Assembly: GCF_000190735.1 (NCBI RefSeq)
Contig: NC_015177.1
Location: 2,542,001 to 2,606,000, forward strand
DNA length: 64,000 nt
Direction of reading: 5' to 3'
From: Pseudopedobacter saltans DSM 12145
Lineage (GTDB): Bacteria > Bacteroidota > Bacteroidia > Sphingobacteriales > Sphingobacteriaceae
Shown here one piece after another: positions 1 to 9,694 of this stretch. The notes beneath the pieces were generated by a model. It was given only the letters and a program-made list of their open reading frames with translations. It did no database searches and had not been told where the DNA came from. A program made the translations under genes and the position numbers. The number at the start of each line of letters is the position of its first letter. The stretch's first letter is position 1.

Positions 1-52
1 ATTTATAGCCTCTTAGCAAATCGCTTTAAGCCTTATGCTTTTAGCTTTTAGC
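1..52. repeat. Degenerate word-repeat tail after the GH2 gene
   Basis: The stretch after the stop of the minus-strand GH2 gene is built from variants of one short word (CTTTTAGCTTTTAGC and relatives). Similar wordy tails follow the minus-strand genes ending near 3338 and 19587. It is non-coding and its function is unknown. Confidence 0.4.
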
Positions 53-2464
53 TTATTTCACTGCTTTAACAACCACAGACGCTCCCTCTAATCCTTCCGC
101 AGCAGCTTTCAAAACAATATTTCCTTTTTCATTTTGTTGCGATTTCACAATGGCCAGAGCTTTTCCTTTGAAAGCCTTTCTTTCTGGTTTTGATAATGAA
201 GTCAAATCGGCCTGATAACCGTTATCAGTTCCGACAATTGCCCCCTTCCCTGTTATTGTAAACTTAATCAGGTGGTCTGCATCCGGAACGATATTACCGT
301 CTTTGTCTACAATTTGAGCAGTGATGAAAGAAAGATCTTTTCCGTCCGCTTTTATATTATTCCTATCTGCGATTAATTGAATTTTGTAAGCCGAACCTGC
401 TGTTTTCACTTCCTTTTCCAGAACGGTCTTACCTCCTTTTCTCGATACAACTTTTACGGAACCCGCTTCGAAAGGCACTTTCCACGAAACATGCAAGTCA
501 TCGCCATCCTCTTTCCGCTTAATTCCTTTTGATTTTCCATTCACAAAAAGTTCAACCTCATCTGCCTGACTGTAATATGCCCAAACACTAACCTCTTCTC
601 CGGCTTTCCAGTTCCAATGCGGCAATACATGTAATACAGGTTTATCTGTCCATTCAGATTGATACATATAATACACATCCTTAGGGAATCCTGCCAAATC
701 CACAATTCCGTAATAAGAACTTCTTGCCGGAAAAGGATAAGGAACCGGTTCACCCAGATAGTCAAAACCTGTCCAAACAAAAGTTCCCGACATAAACGGT
801 CGTTTCTTGACCTCTTTCCAGGCTATTTCATGAGTAGTTCCCCAATACGCCGCTACATTATCATAAGCAGTAACCGTGAAATCAGGATTGCCACCAACTA
901 CATATTTATCTTTGGAACTTGCCGGCCATAATCTTAAGGTATCTGCCAAATCGTAAACTCCTCTTGTTGCCAAGGCAGAAACAGTTTCAGACGCCAGTAA
1001 AGGATAGCCTTGGAATCTCTTTGGCAAGCTATCGTAATCAAAATATTTATAGTTGAATCCTAAAACATCTAATGCTTTACTTTGGAAAATAAAATTCTTC
1101 TCTGGCTCTGTTTCTGTCAGCGCTGCAATAACCGGTCTTGTCGGATCTATTGACTTCACAATAGCTGATAATTCTTTTGCGATAACTGTTCCTGTAGCAT
1201 CAAACTGCTCTCTGATTTCGTTTCCAATGCTCCACATAAACACAGATGGATGATTTCTATCTCTTTTCACCAAATCCTCTAAATCCTGTTTATGATTTGC
1301 TTCGAAATCAACATGATAGTCGAACTTGTTCTTTCTTTTCTTCCACATATCGAAAGCTTCATCCATTACTAAGAAACCCATTTTATCGCATAGCTGCAGA
1401 ACTTCTGGCGCTGGCGGATTGTGTGCCGTTCTGATAGCATTAGCTCCCATATCCTTCATAATCTGCAACTGTCTTTCCAGAGCCCTGGTATTCATCGCAG
1501 ATCCTAAAGCTCCTAAATCATGATGCAAACAAACTCCAAATAATGTATAAGATTGTTCGTTCAGGAAAAAACCTTTATCCGCATCAAAACGGAAACTTCT
1601 TAACCCTAAAGGATTTTTAACTTCATCTATTTGCTTGTTTCCGTCATAAATTCGGGTAATCACTTCATATAGATTTGGTTTTTCTGGTGACCATAAAACT
1701 GGATTATTTATCGTTAAACTTTGATTCAACTTAGTTACCGAAGAGCTTCTAGCCTCTACAGAAGTTATATTTTTCTCTACTAGTTTTCCCGCTTTGTAAA
1801 CTCCAACTTCAACCTTTACGGACTTAGTTTCTCCCGCATTTTTAATTTCAGTAGCCACATTTACTTTCGCTTGCTGTCCATTAACCGATGGAGTGGTAAT
1901 AAAAGTACCGTAATTTTCTACCGCAATTTTATTTGTAGAAATCAGATAAACATTTCTGTAAATACCTGAGCCCGTATACCACCTGGAATCTGGCTGTTGC
2001 GAATTATCTACCCTTACTGCAATGGTATTCGGTGTATTTCCAAAATTCAGATACTTGCTGATTTCATATTGGAAAGAAATATATCCGTTAGCTCTTTTTC
2101 CTAAGTATTGACCGTTAATCCAAACCTCAGAATGTTTGTAAATACCGTCAAATTGTATGTAAAAAAGCTGATCTTTTTTAGAAGCATCAACCGTAAAGGT
2201 CTTTCTATACCAGGCAATACCTCCCGGAAGTGCTCCCCCATCGTTTCTAGCAGGAAATTCTGCTTTAAAGTCCGATTCAATACTCCAGTCATGCGGCAAT
2301 GCCAATGTCCGCCAATTGTTTGTATTAAAGTTTAGATTTTTCGCCTGTGGTTCGTCACCCAGATAAAATTGCCAGTTATCGTTAAAATTTTGCACAATAC
2401 GAGACTGTGCATATGTGGCTATGGCAAGTAAAATAAGGTAAAAAGAGAATAAGATTTTCTTCAT
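53..2464 (-). CDS. Secreted glycoside hydrolase family 2 protein (beta-galactosidase-like)
   Basis: An 803-residue exported enzyme expected to remove beta-linked sugars from oligosaccharides in the periplasm or at the cell surface. Residues 1-20 form a signal peptide ending in ATYAQ. A jelly-roll sugar-binding domain (about 25-180) and an immunoglobulin-like domain (about 185-295) follow. A TIM barrel (about 297-600) comes next, with beta-strand-rich C-terminal domains after about 615, the last resembling a bacterial Ig-like domain. In the barrel, WSIGNE gives the likely acid/base E416 and LLASE the likely nucleophile E493, both as expected for GH2. It lies downstream of a GH43/130-like gene and a GH78 gene on the same strand, but 870 bases of repeats separate it from them, so it may be transcribed alone. 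The family is clear. Substrate (galactoside, glucuronide or other) cannot be read from sequence. Confidence 0.9.
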   Translation of the reverse strand: MKKILFSFYLILLAIATYAQSRIVQNFNDNWQFYLGDEPQAKNLNFNTNNWRTLALPHDWSIESDFKAEFPARNDGGALPGGIAWYRKTFTVDASKKDQLFYIQFDGIYKHSEVWINGQYLGKRANGYISFQYEISKYLNFGNTPNTIAVRVDNSQQPDSRWYTGSGIYRNVYLISTNKIAVENYGTFITTPSVNGQQAKVNVATEIKNAGETKSVKVEVGVYKAGKLVEKNITSVEARSSSVTKLNQSLTINNPVLWSPEKPNLYEVITRIYDGNKQIDEVKNPLGLRSFRFDADKGFFLNEQSYTLFGVCLHHDLGALGSAMNTRALERQLQIMKDMGANAIRTAHNPPAPEVLQLCDKMGFLVMDEAFDMWKKRKNKFDYHVDFEANHKQDLEDLVKRDRNHPSVFMWSIGNEIREQFDATGTVIAKELSAIVKSIDPTRPVIAALTETEPEKNFIFQSKALDVLGFNYKYFDYDSLPKRFQGYPLLASETVSALATRGVYDLADTLRLWPASSKDKYVVGGNPDFTVTAYDNVAAYWGTTHEIAWKEVKKRPFMSGTFVWTGFDYLGEPVPYPFPARSSYYGIVDLAGFPKDVYYMYQSEWTDKPVLHVLPHWNWKAGEEVSVWAYYSQADEVELFVNGKSKGIKRKEDGDDLHVSWKVPFEAGSVKVVSRKGGKTVLEKEVKTAGSAYKIQLIADRNNIKADGKDLSFITAQIVDKDGNIVPDADHLIKFTITGKGAIVGTDNGYQADLTSLSKPERKAFKGKALAIVKSQQNEKGNIVLKAAAEGLEGASVVVKAVK

Positions 2465-2790
2465 AATAATTCTGATAATGACTATAATACAGCCAAATGG
2501 TTCTCGACAATCTCCCTAACAAATATATTATTTGGCACATTGTGGAATTTATAACAAGTTCTCCAGGTATTGTAGGATGTTATCTTTGGATGAGTTGAAA
2601 ATATAGGAATTATGAATATTGATTGAATAAATAAACCGTATTAAATTGTGATTTAATCATTACAAGAAATGAAGGAGATTTCAAGAATGCTTTAATTCCT
2701 GTAATGAATGCGGATAGCTATTTACAAACGCTTAGAAAGTGATGATTTAGTATGCGTCCATACTGGTGCCAGTTTGTGGAGCACTAACTG

Positions 2791-2821
2791 TCCGTAGAGT
2801 TTAGTGAAACGGCTCTACGGA
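2791..2821. repeat. Inverted repeat TCCGTAGAG / CTCTACGGA
   Basis: Nine-base perfect arms at 2791-2799 and 2813-2821 enclose a short loop. The TCCGTAG word recurs in the adjacent tandem repeat and, as TCCGTAGTCT/AGACTACGGA arms, in the repeat block at 14257-14299. This marks a dispersed family. Confidence 0.6.
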
Positions 2822-2826
2822 TTTAT

Positions 2827-3115
2827 TTAATGTATAGGAGTTTCTAACTCCTGCTTCACTAAACCTAAGTCAGAGACTCTTTTTTATTTAATAAATCCGT
2901 AGTCTCTTCTTACTCTTTCCCTACTCTCAAGACTCCGGACAGAAATGCCAGTTTGTGGCCCCCTCTAAGACATTTAATGCATAGGAGTTTCTAATTCCTA
3001 CTTCACTAAACCTAAGTCAGAGACTCTTTTTTATTTAATAAATCCGTAGTCTCTTCTTACTCTTTCCTTACTCTCAAGACTCCGGACAGAAATGGCCAGT
3101 AGGCTTCTAAGACAT
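2827..3115. repeat. Tandem repeat, two copies, 147-base period
   Basis: Copy 1 (2827-2973) and copy 2 (2974-3115) are nearly identical. Both carry the ataggagtttctaa segment, the agtcagagactctttttt segment and the aatccgtagtctcttctta segment; they diverge mainly in the last 30 bases. The reverse complement of part of the unit (agactacggattt...aaaaaagagtct) appears at about 14290-14325 and 14589-14625, so the unit belongs to a dispersed intergenic family. Confidence 0.8.
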
Positions 3116-3214
3116 AATGAACTATTTCAATTAATGAACTATATTGCTACTCCCACTTTACCAGCACTATACTCCCAGTATACTCCCACCTTAGTACCAC
3201 TGATCGAGTAAAAT

Positions 3215-3260
3215 AAACAAAAAAGCTGTTCCTTCTGCTATAATGCATCAGAACAGCTTT
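3215..3260 (-). terminator. Rho-independent terminator of the GH43/130-like gene
   Basis: Ten-base perfect arms AAAGCTGTTC (3222-3231) and GAACAGCTTT (3251-3260). Read on the minus strand, the hairpin ends in a run of T from the a-rich stretch at 3215-3222. It lies about 80 bases past the stop at 3338. Confidence 0.75.
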
Positions 3261-3337
3261 GCAAAAACCGACCAAAGTTTTTGTATCTTTAATTTCTAAA
3301 AAGCAGGCTTTTAACTTTTAGCCTTAAACTTTCTACT

Positions 3338-4423
3338 TCATTTAAATTTCAACTTACTTTTCCCTAGGTCTTTAGAAGTAGCAATAGCTATGCCTCTATG
3401 ATCCGATTTGTCCACCGCACAATAAAAATGGTAGACAATCCCCTTATATTTCACTACAAAAGATTTATGTGCATACAAATTGTCGTAATCTTCTGACGAC
3501 TCTATTAAATTATCACCCGTCCAGTCCGTCCAGTTTACCAGATCTTTGGAAACCGCAAATCGGTTGAATGCCCCTTTTCTATCTTCCCAAAACGCACCAA
3601 AATAAAACATCACGTAATCACTGCCCATTTTTTGAATAACGGCATCACCCGTGATTCCAACCGGATGGTGCATTACCGGATCTTTCTGAAATCTCTTCCA
3701 GTGTACCATATCTTCGGATACAGCCATACCAATACGTTCGTACCATCTGGTTTTTTTGTTATTCTTCAAAGAATCCCCAACCGCATTATAATACATCAGG
3801 AAACTATGTCCTGTTAATCTCTCCTTATCCTCTATTACCGAGCTTTTAAAGAGCTTATTTCTATTCTCCCACCACCTTACATCAGGGTCATGGCTGGTTA
3901 AAACCGGAGCATCCAGTCTTGTCCATTCATGCACTTTCGAAGGACTTTTTGTAGTATAAGCTATTCCAATTGACAAAGGTTCTGGCTCATATCCCTGCGA
4001 GTTTCCACCAAAATATGACATCCAATATTTACCCTGATATTTATTCAACTTGTAACTACCGCCCCAGGTTAAATCCTGCAGCGAATTATAACCTGCTTTT
4101 TGCACATCGTCCCATTTTCCGTCGTGGGTAAAAGACATTATTTTACCTTTATTTTCCCAATTTAAAAGGTTCTTACTGGTTGCGAGCCATGTTTCATACC
4201 CTTTTCCGTCAAAAATAATATAGGTCATAAACCATTTATTACCCTTGCGAAACACCGTAGGACAATCTATTTTTTTAGAAATGGTATCGGTAATCATTAC
4301 CAGTCCATACTTATGAGGGGTTTTTATTTCTTCATAAATTTCCTGCATCCGCTGTTGCGAAATCTGAGCAATGACAGGCCCTGCTAAGAAGGATATTATT
4401 AATGCAAAAATGTATCTTTTCAT
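3338..4423 (-). CDS. Secreted GH43/GH130-like five-bladed beta-propeller glycosidase
   Basis: A 361-residue exported protein with a signal peptide (MKRYIFALII..., cleaved near VIAQ). The rest shows the alternating strand pattern of a five-bladed propeller, with blade words such as ATSKNLLNWE, GMAVSEDMVHWK and AVSKDLVNWT. These are typical of the GH43/GH32/GH130 clan. DCPTV early in the mature protein may carry the catalytic Asp. The ATG at 4423 is preferred over a longer upstream frame because the signal peptide begins there and lies one base past the stop of the GH78 gene, so the two are surely co-transcribed. Activity cannot be fixed; an arabinosidase, xylosidase or phosphorylase role alongside the rhamnosidase is plausible. 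Confidence 0.8.
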   Translation of the reverse strand: MKRYIFALIISFLAGPVIAQISQQRMQEIYEEIKTPHKYGLVMITDTISKKIDCPTVFRKGNKWFMTYIIFDGKGYETWLATSKNLLNWENKGKIMSFTHDGKWDDVQKAGYNSLQDLTWGGSYKLNKYQGKYWMSYFGGNSQGYEPEPLSIGIAYTTKSPSKVHEWTRLDAPVLTSHDPDVRWWENRNKLFKSSVIEDKERLTGHSFLMYYNAVGDSLKNNKKTRWYERIGMAVSEDMVHWKRFQKDPVMHHPVGITGDAVIQKMGSDYVMFYFGAFWEDRKGAFNRFAVSKDLVNWTDWTGDNLIESSEDYDNLYAHKSFVVKYKGIVYHFYCAVDKSDHRGIAIATSKDLGKSKLKFK

Positions 4424-4424
4424 T

Positions 4425-7190
4425 TTATTGTATCGTAAATTGATAGCTTCCTGATCCAATTTCCACCAACATCTTATCGGCTTTCTTAACCCAGGATGTA
4501 ACTCCACCACCTTTTTCTAAAGCCTTTCCTGATTCTAAAACAGTACTCGATTCTTTAATTGGCAGATAAACTGTTGCTTTAGCATTGGCTGGAATCTGTA
4601 CATTTAAAACCGTCTTCTCATTTTCTATCTTCCAATCGGAAACAATTTCACCATAAACAGACTGGTAAGTTCCTTTGGCAAACTTAACATCGTCAACTAT
4701 TTGAGGCGCAATCTTCACATGATTGAAGGCAATTGAACTTTCTTCCTGACCAATTCCTGCCAATCCACTATAAAACCATTCCATCAGATGCCCCAACATA
4801 AAATGGTTATTGGAAACGTTAGGTAAAGCCTCCCAGGATTCCGTTAGAGCAGTTGCCCCTTTCGCTATCTGATAACCATAGCCCGGAACATCCGAACGGC
4901 TGTTCATATCAAAAATCACATCAGACCGACCAGCTTCTTCCAAAACTCGTAACAAATAACGATAGCCAATATCGCCGGCGGTATGAGCATTATTTCTCGT
5001 TCTGATATCCTTAATAATATTTTCTAAAACCGCAGCGCGATCCTTTTCATCAACCAGATTCATATAGATAGCCATAGCATTCGCTGTTTGGCTGCCGGTC
5101 GCATATTGTTTTGTTGCCGGATTAAAGAACGAATCATTAAATGCCTTCTTTACTTTATCGGCCAAATCTCTATAATACCGAGTATCGTCATGATGTCCTA
5201 GTTTAGTTGCAATCTCTTTCAGGATATTTAAATCATAATAGAAAATTGCTGTTCCTGTAACACCCATTGGCGTAAGCTGAGAAACTCCCGGTCTTTTAGG
5301 ACCCAAGTCGAACCAATCGCCTAGCCCTTGCTTAAGGATATGATTTTCTGCTTTTCCTTCCAAATACTTCACATACCTTTTCATCATCGGATAGGCATCC
5401 TTCATGGTTTCTTCATCACCATACCATTTGTACAAATACCATGGAACAATAATTCCGGCACTTCCCCATTCTGGAGAATCTCTAAACATATCGCCACCCC
5501 AGGTAAATTCTACAAATTCCGGAGCAATTTCTGGAATCAGACCATCCTCAGTCTGACTAGTCATCATATTTTGAATAGTCCTTCTGAAAAGGCTGATAAA
5601 GTCATAGTTATAACTTAAAGATGGTCCCATTAAATGGGTTTGTTCTAACCATCCCAGTTTCTCACGATGCGGACAGTCAGTAAATACACTTACCGAATTA
5701 CTTCTGATTGCCCAATCGATTAAACGTTCTGTTTGGTTGAAAACCGTATTCGACGAATTAAAACTGCCCACAGTTTGTGCCGAATTTCTAATATGCAAGC
5801 CAATAATATTTTCCATCACCGGAAGCGATTTTGTATTTTCTTTTCCTTGCGGAATCGCTCCCCTGACTTCTAAATACCTGAAACCGTAATAGGTAAACCT
5901 GGGTTTCCAGGTTTCTACGCCATCTCCTTTTAACACATATTGGAAATAGTATGGCGAACCGGTATGTTTTTGCGTAACAGCATTTTCAGCTAAAAGCTCT
6001 CCGGGATAAACTCTTACGGTATCCCCTTTTTTTCCTTTCACCGAAATTTCAACTACTCCGGACGCATTTTGTCCCAGATCATAAATCCAGTTTCCCGCAG
6101 CCGTTTGATGAATGGATTTTGGACTAAAGCGATCCATCACCTTTACAGGTTCTGTGGTTTGCGGATGTAATTCTGGACCGGTAGTAACTAAGGCCTTTTT
6201 CCATTTTTTATCATTAAAGCCTGGCTTGTTCCAGTTAGCCTGTACCAAATTGGCATCAAAATCTTCGCCTCCATACAAACTGGAGAACGTAATAGGGCTA
6301 TTGGCGGTTTTCCATGATTCGTCAGTTACTATTATTTCACTGCTTCCGTCTGTATAATCTACCTTCAGCTTAGCAATCATTTTGGGATAACCAAAAGCAA
6401 CCTTTTGCTTTCTGAAACGTCCCTTTACTGGTGGAATGTAATAGAAACCATTACCCAGCATTATACCGAGCGCATTTGCTCCATTGTTAAGTTTGTCGGT
6501 CAAATCAAAAGTTACATATAATGCCTCTTTATCGAATTTCGCCCAGCCAGCATCCAGAAAATGATCGCCAATTTTTTCACCGTTCAAGCTTGCCTCAAAA
6601 TGCCCTAATCCGCTAATAAAAAGCTTTGCTTCTTTAATTTTCTTTGACTTTAGCTTGAATTCCTTTCTGATTATCGGCAACTGATTGTTTCCCCAATACG
6701 TATCTTTCTTTTCACTTTTGGGCAAAACATCCACCAGGCTGTCTGGCATAATAGCATTTGTAATCCATTTCGCACCATTCCAATCAGCAGCTTTCAATCC
6801 TATACCAAATTTCGCTATCTCGCTCCAGCGACTTTCTCTGTTGTAATTATCCTTTATCTGTACTTTCCAATAATAGGTTTTGCCTGGTGTTAAAGCTTTT
6901 CCTTTATAGTCAACCCGTATGGATTCCGAGGAATTAATATCTTTGGAATCCCACATATCCCCTGTATTTAACTGTAAGTCCGCCTCTTTTTCAGAAACTA
7001 ATATCCTATAATTAGATTGTTTGATATTCCTCTTATCCGAGTTTATCTTCCAGCTGAATTTAGGTGAGTTTCCAAGAATTGCCAACGGTTCCTGTCGGTT
7101 GTCTGCTTTTAAATCATAAGCTTCCAGCCCTTGTCCAAAAGCATATACATGAGAAAAAACAACGATCGTTATTAAATACAGATATCTCAT
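4425..7190 (-). CDS. Secreted GH78 alpha-L-rhamnosidase
   Basis: A 921-residue exported enzyme predicted to release alpha-linked L-rhamnose from plant or bacterial glycans. Residues 1-20 are a signal peptide. An N-terminal fibronectin-like region (about 25-130) and rhamnosidase N-terminal beta domains (about 135-345, 350-465) come before the (alpha/alpha)6 barrel (about 470-810) and a C-terminal beta domain. The family motif is present as DCPHRE (505-510), so D505 and E510 match the expected catalytic pair. The residue twelve after D505, normally Asp, is Gln (Q517, in GWLEQ), a deviation that marks a subgroup. The stop is one base from the start of the propeller glycosidase. An imperfect inverted repeat at 7209-7246 lies just upstream of the start. 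Confidence 0.9.
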   Translation of the reverse strand: MRYLYLITIVVFSHVYAFGQGLEAYDLKADNRQEPLAILGNSPKFSWKINSDKRNIKQSNYRILVSEKEADLQLNTGDMWDSKDINSSESIRVDYKGKALTPGKTYYWKVQIKDNYNRESRWSEIAKFGIGLKAADWNGAKWITNAIMPDSLVDVLPKSEKKDTYWGNNQLPIIRKEFKLKSKKIKEAKLFISGLGHFEASLNGEKIGDHFLDAGWAKFDKEALYVTFDLTDKLNNGANALGIMLGNGFYYIPPVKGRFRKQKVAFGYPKMIAKLKVDYTDGSSEIIVTDESWKTANSPITFSSLYGGEDFDANLVQANWNKPGFNDKKWKKALVTTGPELHPQTTEPVKVMDRFSPKSIHQTAAGNWIYDLGQNASGVVEISVKGKKGDTVRVYPGELLAENAVTQKHTGSPYYFQYVLKGDGVETWKPRFTYYGFRYLEVRGAIPQGKENTKSLPVMENIIGLHIRNSAQTVGSFNSSNTVFNQTERLIDWAIRSNSVSVFTDCPHREKLGWLEQTHLMGPSLSYNYDFISLFRRTIQNMMTSQTEDGLIPEIAPEFVEFTWGGDMFRDSPEWGSAGIIVPWYLYKWYGDEETMKDAYPMMKRYVKYLEGKAENHILKQGLGDWFDLGPKRPGVSQLTPMGVTGTAIFYYDLNILKEIATKLGHHDDTRYYRDLADKVKKAFNDSFFNPATKQYATGSQTANAMAIYMNLVDEKDRAAVLENIIKDIRTRNNAHTAGDIGYRYLLRVLEEAGRSDVIFDMNSRSDVPGYGYQIAKGATALTESWEALPNVSNNHFMLGHLMEWFYSGLAGIGQEESSIAFNHVKIAPQIVDDVKFAKGTYQSVYGEIVSDWKIENEKTVLNVQIPANAKATVYLPIKESSTVLESGKALEKGGGVTSWVKKADKMLVEIGSGSYQFTIQ

Positions 7191-7505
7191 TCAGGCAAGA
7201 TTTAAGAACGGTTGATTTAAGAAAAATTGAGTTTAAACCAACCGTCTATATTTAGTCACAAATATAACCTTTACAAGCTCGGGTTATTTGTACCAAGTTC
7301 TCTATATTTTATAGGATTTTAGCCTCACCGATAATGGACCTAAATGATAAACAAGAGTATTATTCCCTAATATCTCCAATTGTAATTTTATCTTAATTTA
7401 TCTTGATAGAAGTATCGCTTCACTTTGATAATGCTTATCTTTCGCCGCATTTTGGCAAAAGTTCAGCTTATAAACTTCAATAAGCTGTATATCAGATTTT
7501 AAGGA
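7191..7505. other. Divergent intergenic region with an inverted repeat
   Basis: This is the shared upstream region of the GH78 gene (minus) and a histidine kinase gene (plus). Around 7208-7246 acggttgatttaa pairs imperfectly with gtttaaaccaaccgt, immediately before the rhamnosidase start. It could be an operator or an mRNA leader hairpin. I see no clear consensus promoter. Confidence 0.4.
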
Positions 7506-8804
7506 ATGATCAAGAAAAGAATATCAGGTATCTGGAATTATTTGAGAGGTGAAGCTCCTCAATTTTCCCTGCAAAGCAGAATTTACCATTCTATTTGCAT
7601 AGTTACCATACTTGTTATCTTTTATACTATCCCTTTTAGTTTATTAAATGATCTTCACTGGCTTGCATTATTGTCATCTATACTTTTATGTCTTCAGATC
7701 TTTTTATATTATTTATCCAGATACAAAAACAAGCTAAACATCAGTATAATTATTTATTCAGTTGTCTTTAATATTTTTTTTGCTATTAGCTATTATTTTT
7801 CATCAGGAATTCAGGGTTCTGTACTTTTTTCTTTTATTACAGCATATTTCCTGATTATAGCTACAGCACAAAAGAAACATTATTGGATATGGACACTTGG
7901 AAATCTAGCTCTCGTTGTCTCGCTTGTATCCTATGAATATTTTCATCCCGATTTTATTACAGACAGCTATGGCGATCGGGCTACACGTTTTATTGATATC
8001 ACTTCCACTTACATAGTGACGATTATACTAATATTCGCCTGCCTCACGTATATTATTAACAACTATAATGACGAGAAACGCCTGGCTGATGAAAGCCTGC
8101 TTAAACTGAAACAACTTAATAATGAAAAAAACAAATTATTGTCTATCGTCTCGCATGACTTTAACTCTCCCTTAAGCAATATACAAACGTATCTTGACAT
8201 CCTGGAACGTACCGATTTAACCAATGAAGAACGGAAAGCCTTAGAAGAAGAATTAAGAAGGGTAACCAACGATACACAACATTTTTTGAATAATTTGCTA
8301 TCCTGGACGAAGAAACAAATGGAAGGTTTCGATTTTTCAATTGCGGCTATCGACGCTAACAAATGTTTATATGGAACGCTTGAAATTTGTAAAAATCTGG
8401 CAATAAATAAAAATCTTTCCTTTCAATACAATATACATAAGGATACCTTTATTAAAACAAATAGTGATATCTATCAACTTATTGTACGAAACTTAGTAAA
8501 CAATGCCATTAAATTCACTCCATCCGGTGGAAAAGTCGAAGTTTTATCTGTTTTAGATAAACACTCTTTAACACTGAAGATAATAGATAACGGTAACGGT
8601 ATTCCTCAAGACAAACAAGATCAGATATTTACCTCCAAAATCAAATCAACATTCGGTACTAATAACGAAAAAGGCACAGGGCTGGGCCTGAGAATGTGTA
8701 AAGAGTTTACAGAGGCATTAAATGGGAAAATATGGTTTGAAAGTGAAGATGGAAAAGGCACTACATTTTTCCTGCAGATGCCACTGGGATATCATTTTGA
8801 ATAA
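7506..8804 (+). CDS. Membrane-bound sensor histidine kinase
   Basis: A 432-residue kinase with about six membrane segments in residues 25-185 and no obvious periplasmic sensor domain, then a short coiled linker. The dimerisation/phosphoacceptor helix contains SIVSHDF with H217. The ATPase domain shows the N box (NNAIKF), a DNGNGIP box and a GTGLGL box near the C terminus. It is an orphan: no response regulator is adjacent, and the gene downstream is convergent. A signal sensed in or near the membrane is plausible, but none can be named. Confidence 0.85.
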   Translation: MIKKRISGIWNYLRGEAPQFSLQSRIYHSICIVTILVIFYTIPFSLLNDLHWLALLSSILLCLQIFLYYLSRYKNKLNISIIIYSVVFNIFFAISYYFSSGIQGSVLFSFITAYFLIIATAQKKHYWIWTLGNLALVVSLVSYEYFHPDFITDSYGDRATRFIDITSTYIVTIILIFACLTYIINNYNDEKRLADESLLKLKQLNNEKNKLLSIVSHDFNSPLSNIQTYLDILERTDLTNEERKALEEELRRVTNDTQHFLNNLLSWTKKQMEGFDFSIAAIDANKCLYGTLEICKNLAINKNLSFQYNIHKDTFIKTNSDIYQLIVRNLVNNAIKFTPSGGKVEVLSVLDKHSLTLKIIDNGNGIPQDKQDQIFTSKIKSTFGTNNEKGTGLGLRMCKEFTEALNGKIWFESEDGKGTTFFLQMPLGYHFE

Positions 8805-8839
8805 AATCCCCCAACTGTTTAACTCAACAAGAGCGCAGT

Positions 8840-9694
8840 CTATTGTTTTCCCCAATTCTGTCTCATTGCTTCGATATTTTTCACAAACTGAGCTTGATTT
8901 GATTTTCCGACTTCTGTCGCCCACTTTTCAAACCCTTCTTTATCTGCCTTCACATAATAACTATAAGCTAGATTGTAAGCAGTTTCATAAATATACGCTT
9001 TATCCCCAGCCTTATCTTTAAAGTCCTTATAGACTTTCTCCGCCTTATCCAGCTTGTCTGCCTTTGTATAAGCGTACACCAGCTCTTTATAAAACAGGCC
9101 ATTATTTGGTTGGACCTTCAATGCATCAGACAGTACATTTATAGCATCGTTATATCTTTTCAATGCATTATAAGAATATGCAAGCTCAAAGAGCAGCTTT
9201 TCATTCTTTTTATCTTCATTATACGCCTTGGTTAAAATATCCAGAGCTGTATCTGGTTTTCCATTAGCATTGTACATAGATCCCAAAGCCGCCTGATAAC
9301 TTATTTTATCAGCTTTGTAAATTGCCAGCCAATCAGGTTCTGGTTTTAGATCTAACTGTTTGGTTTCCGAATCTGATAGCACATGTATAACATTGGTATT
9401 AGGGCCTAGTCTATACTTGAAAATTGATGTTTTAGTATTTAGATCTTCTACTATCTTTTGCAGCTCTTTTCCTCTCGCGTCTATCCTTCCTTCATATTGG
9501 AATGTAGGTCCGGCCATTACATCTAGATATATAAATCCAAAAGAATACAATGAATCTTTATCTGATTTAGGAAAAACTACCCATTTATCAATTGCATCAT
9601 AAAACCTGGTATTGAATTGAAATGCAGTCTGAGCTTTTAAATGTAATGCTCCAAAAAGCAGAACGATGAAAATAGAATAAGAACGTTTTTTCAT
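8840..9694 (-). CDS. Exported TPR-repeat protein
   Basis: A 284-residue protein with a signal peptide (cleaved near LKAQ) and a Bacteroidota-type N-terminal region, then about three to four tetratricopeptide repeats in residues 130-250. Recognisable repeat cores include YNANGKPDTALDIL, YNALKRYNDAINVL and YTKADKLDKAEKVY. TPRs usually mediate protein-protein contact, so a scaffold role in the periplasm is likely. It converges on the histidine kinase gene with 35 bases between the stops. No specific partner can be inferred. Confidence 0.75.
   Translation of the reverse strand: MKKRSYSIFIVLLFGALHLKAQTAFQFNTRFYDAIDKWVVFPKSDKDSLYSFGFIYLDVMAGPTFQYEGRIDARGKELQKIVEDLNTKTSIFKYRLGPNTNVIHVLSDSETKQLDLKPEPDWLAIYKADKISYQAALGSMYNANGKPDTALDILTKAYNEDKKNEKLLFELAYSYNALKRYNDAINVLSDALKVQPNNGLFYKELVYAYTKADKLDKAEKVYKDFKDKAGDKAYIYETAYNLAYSYYVKADKEGFEKWATEVGKSNQAQFVKNIEAMRQNWGKQ

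Larger units (their letters stand above)
2465..3337. other. Gene-free region with a hairpin, a tandem repeat and a terminator
   Basis: I find no convincing gene here. The interval holds the presumed promoter region of the GH2 gene, a hairpin at 2791-2821, two copies of a 147-base repeat (2827-3115), wordy low-complexity DNA around 3110-3200, and a terminator for the gene ending at 3338. Confidence 0.6.

Noticed and set aside
2827-3115. CRISPR array
   Set aside because: Two long units with no short regular repeat-spacer pattern and no cas genes anywhere in the window.
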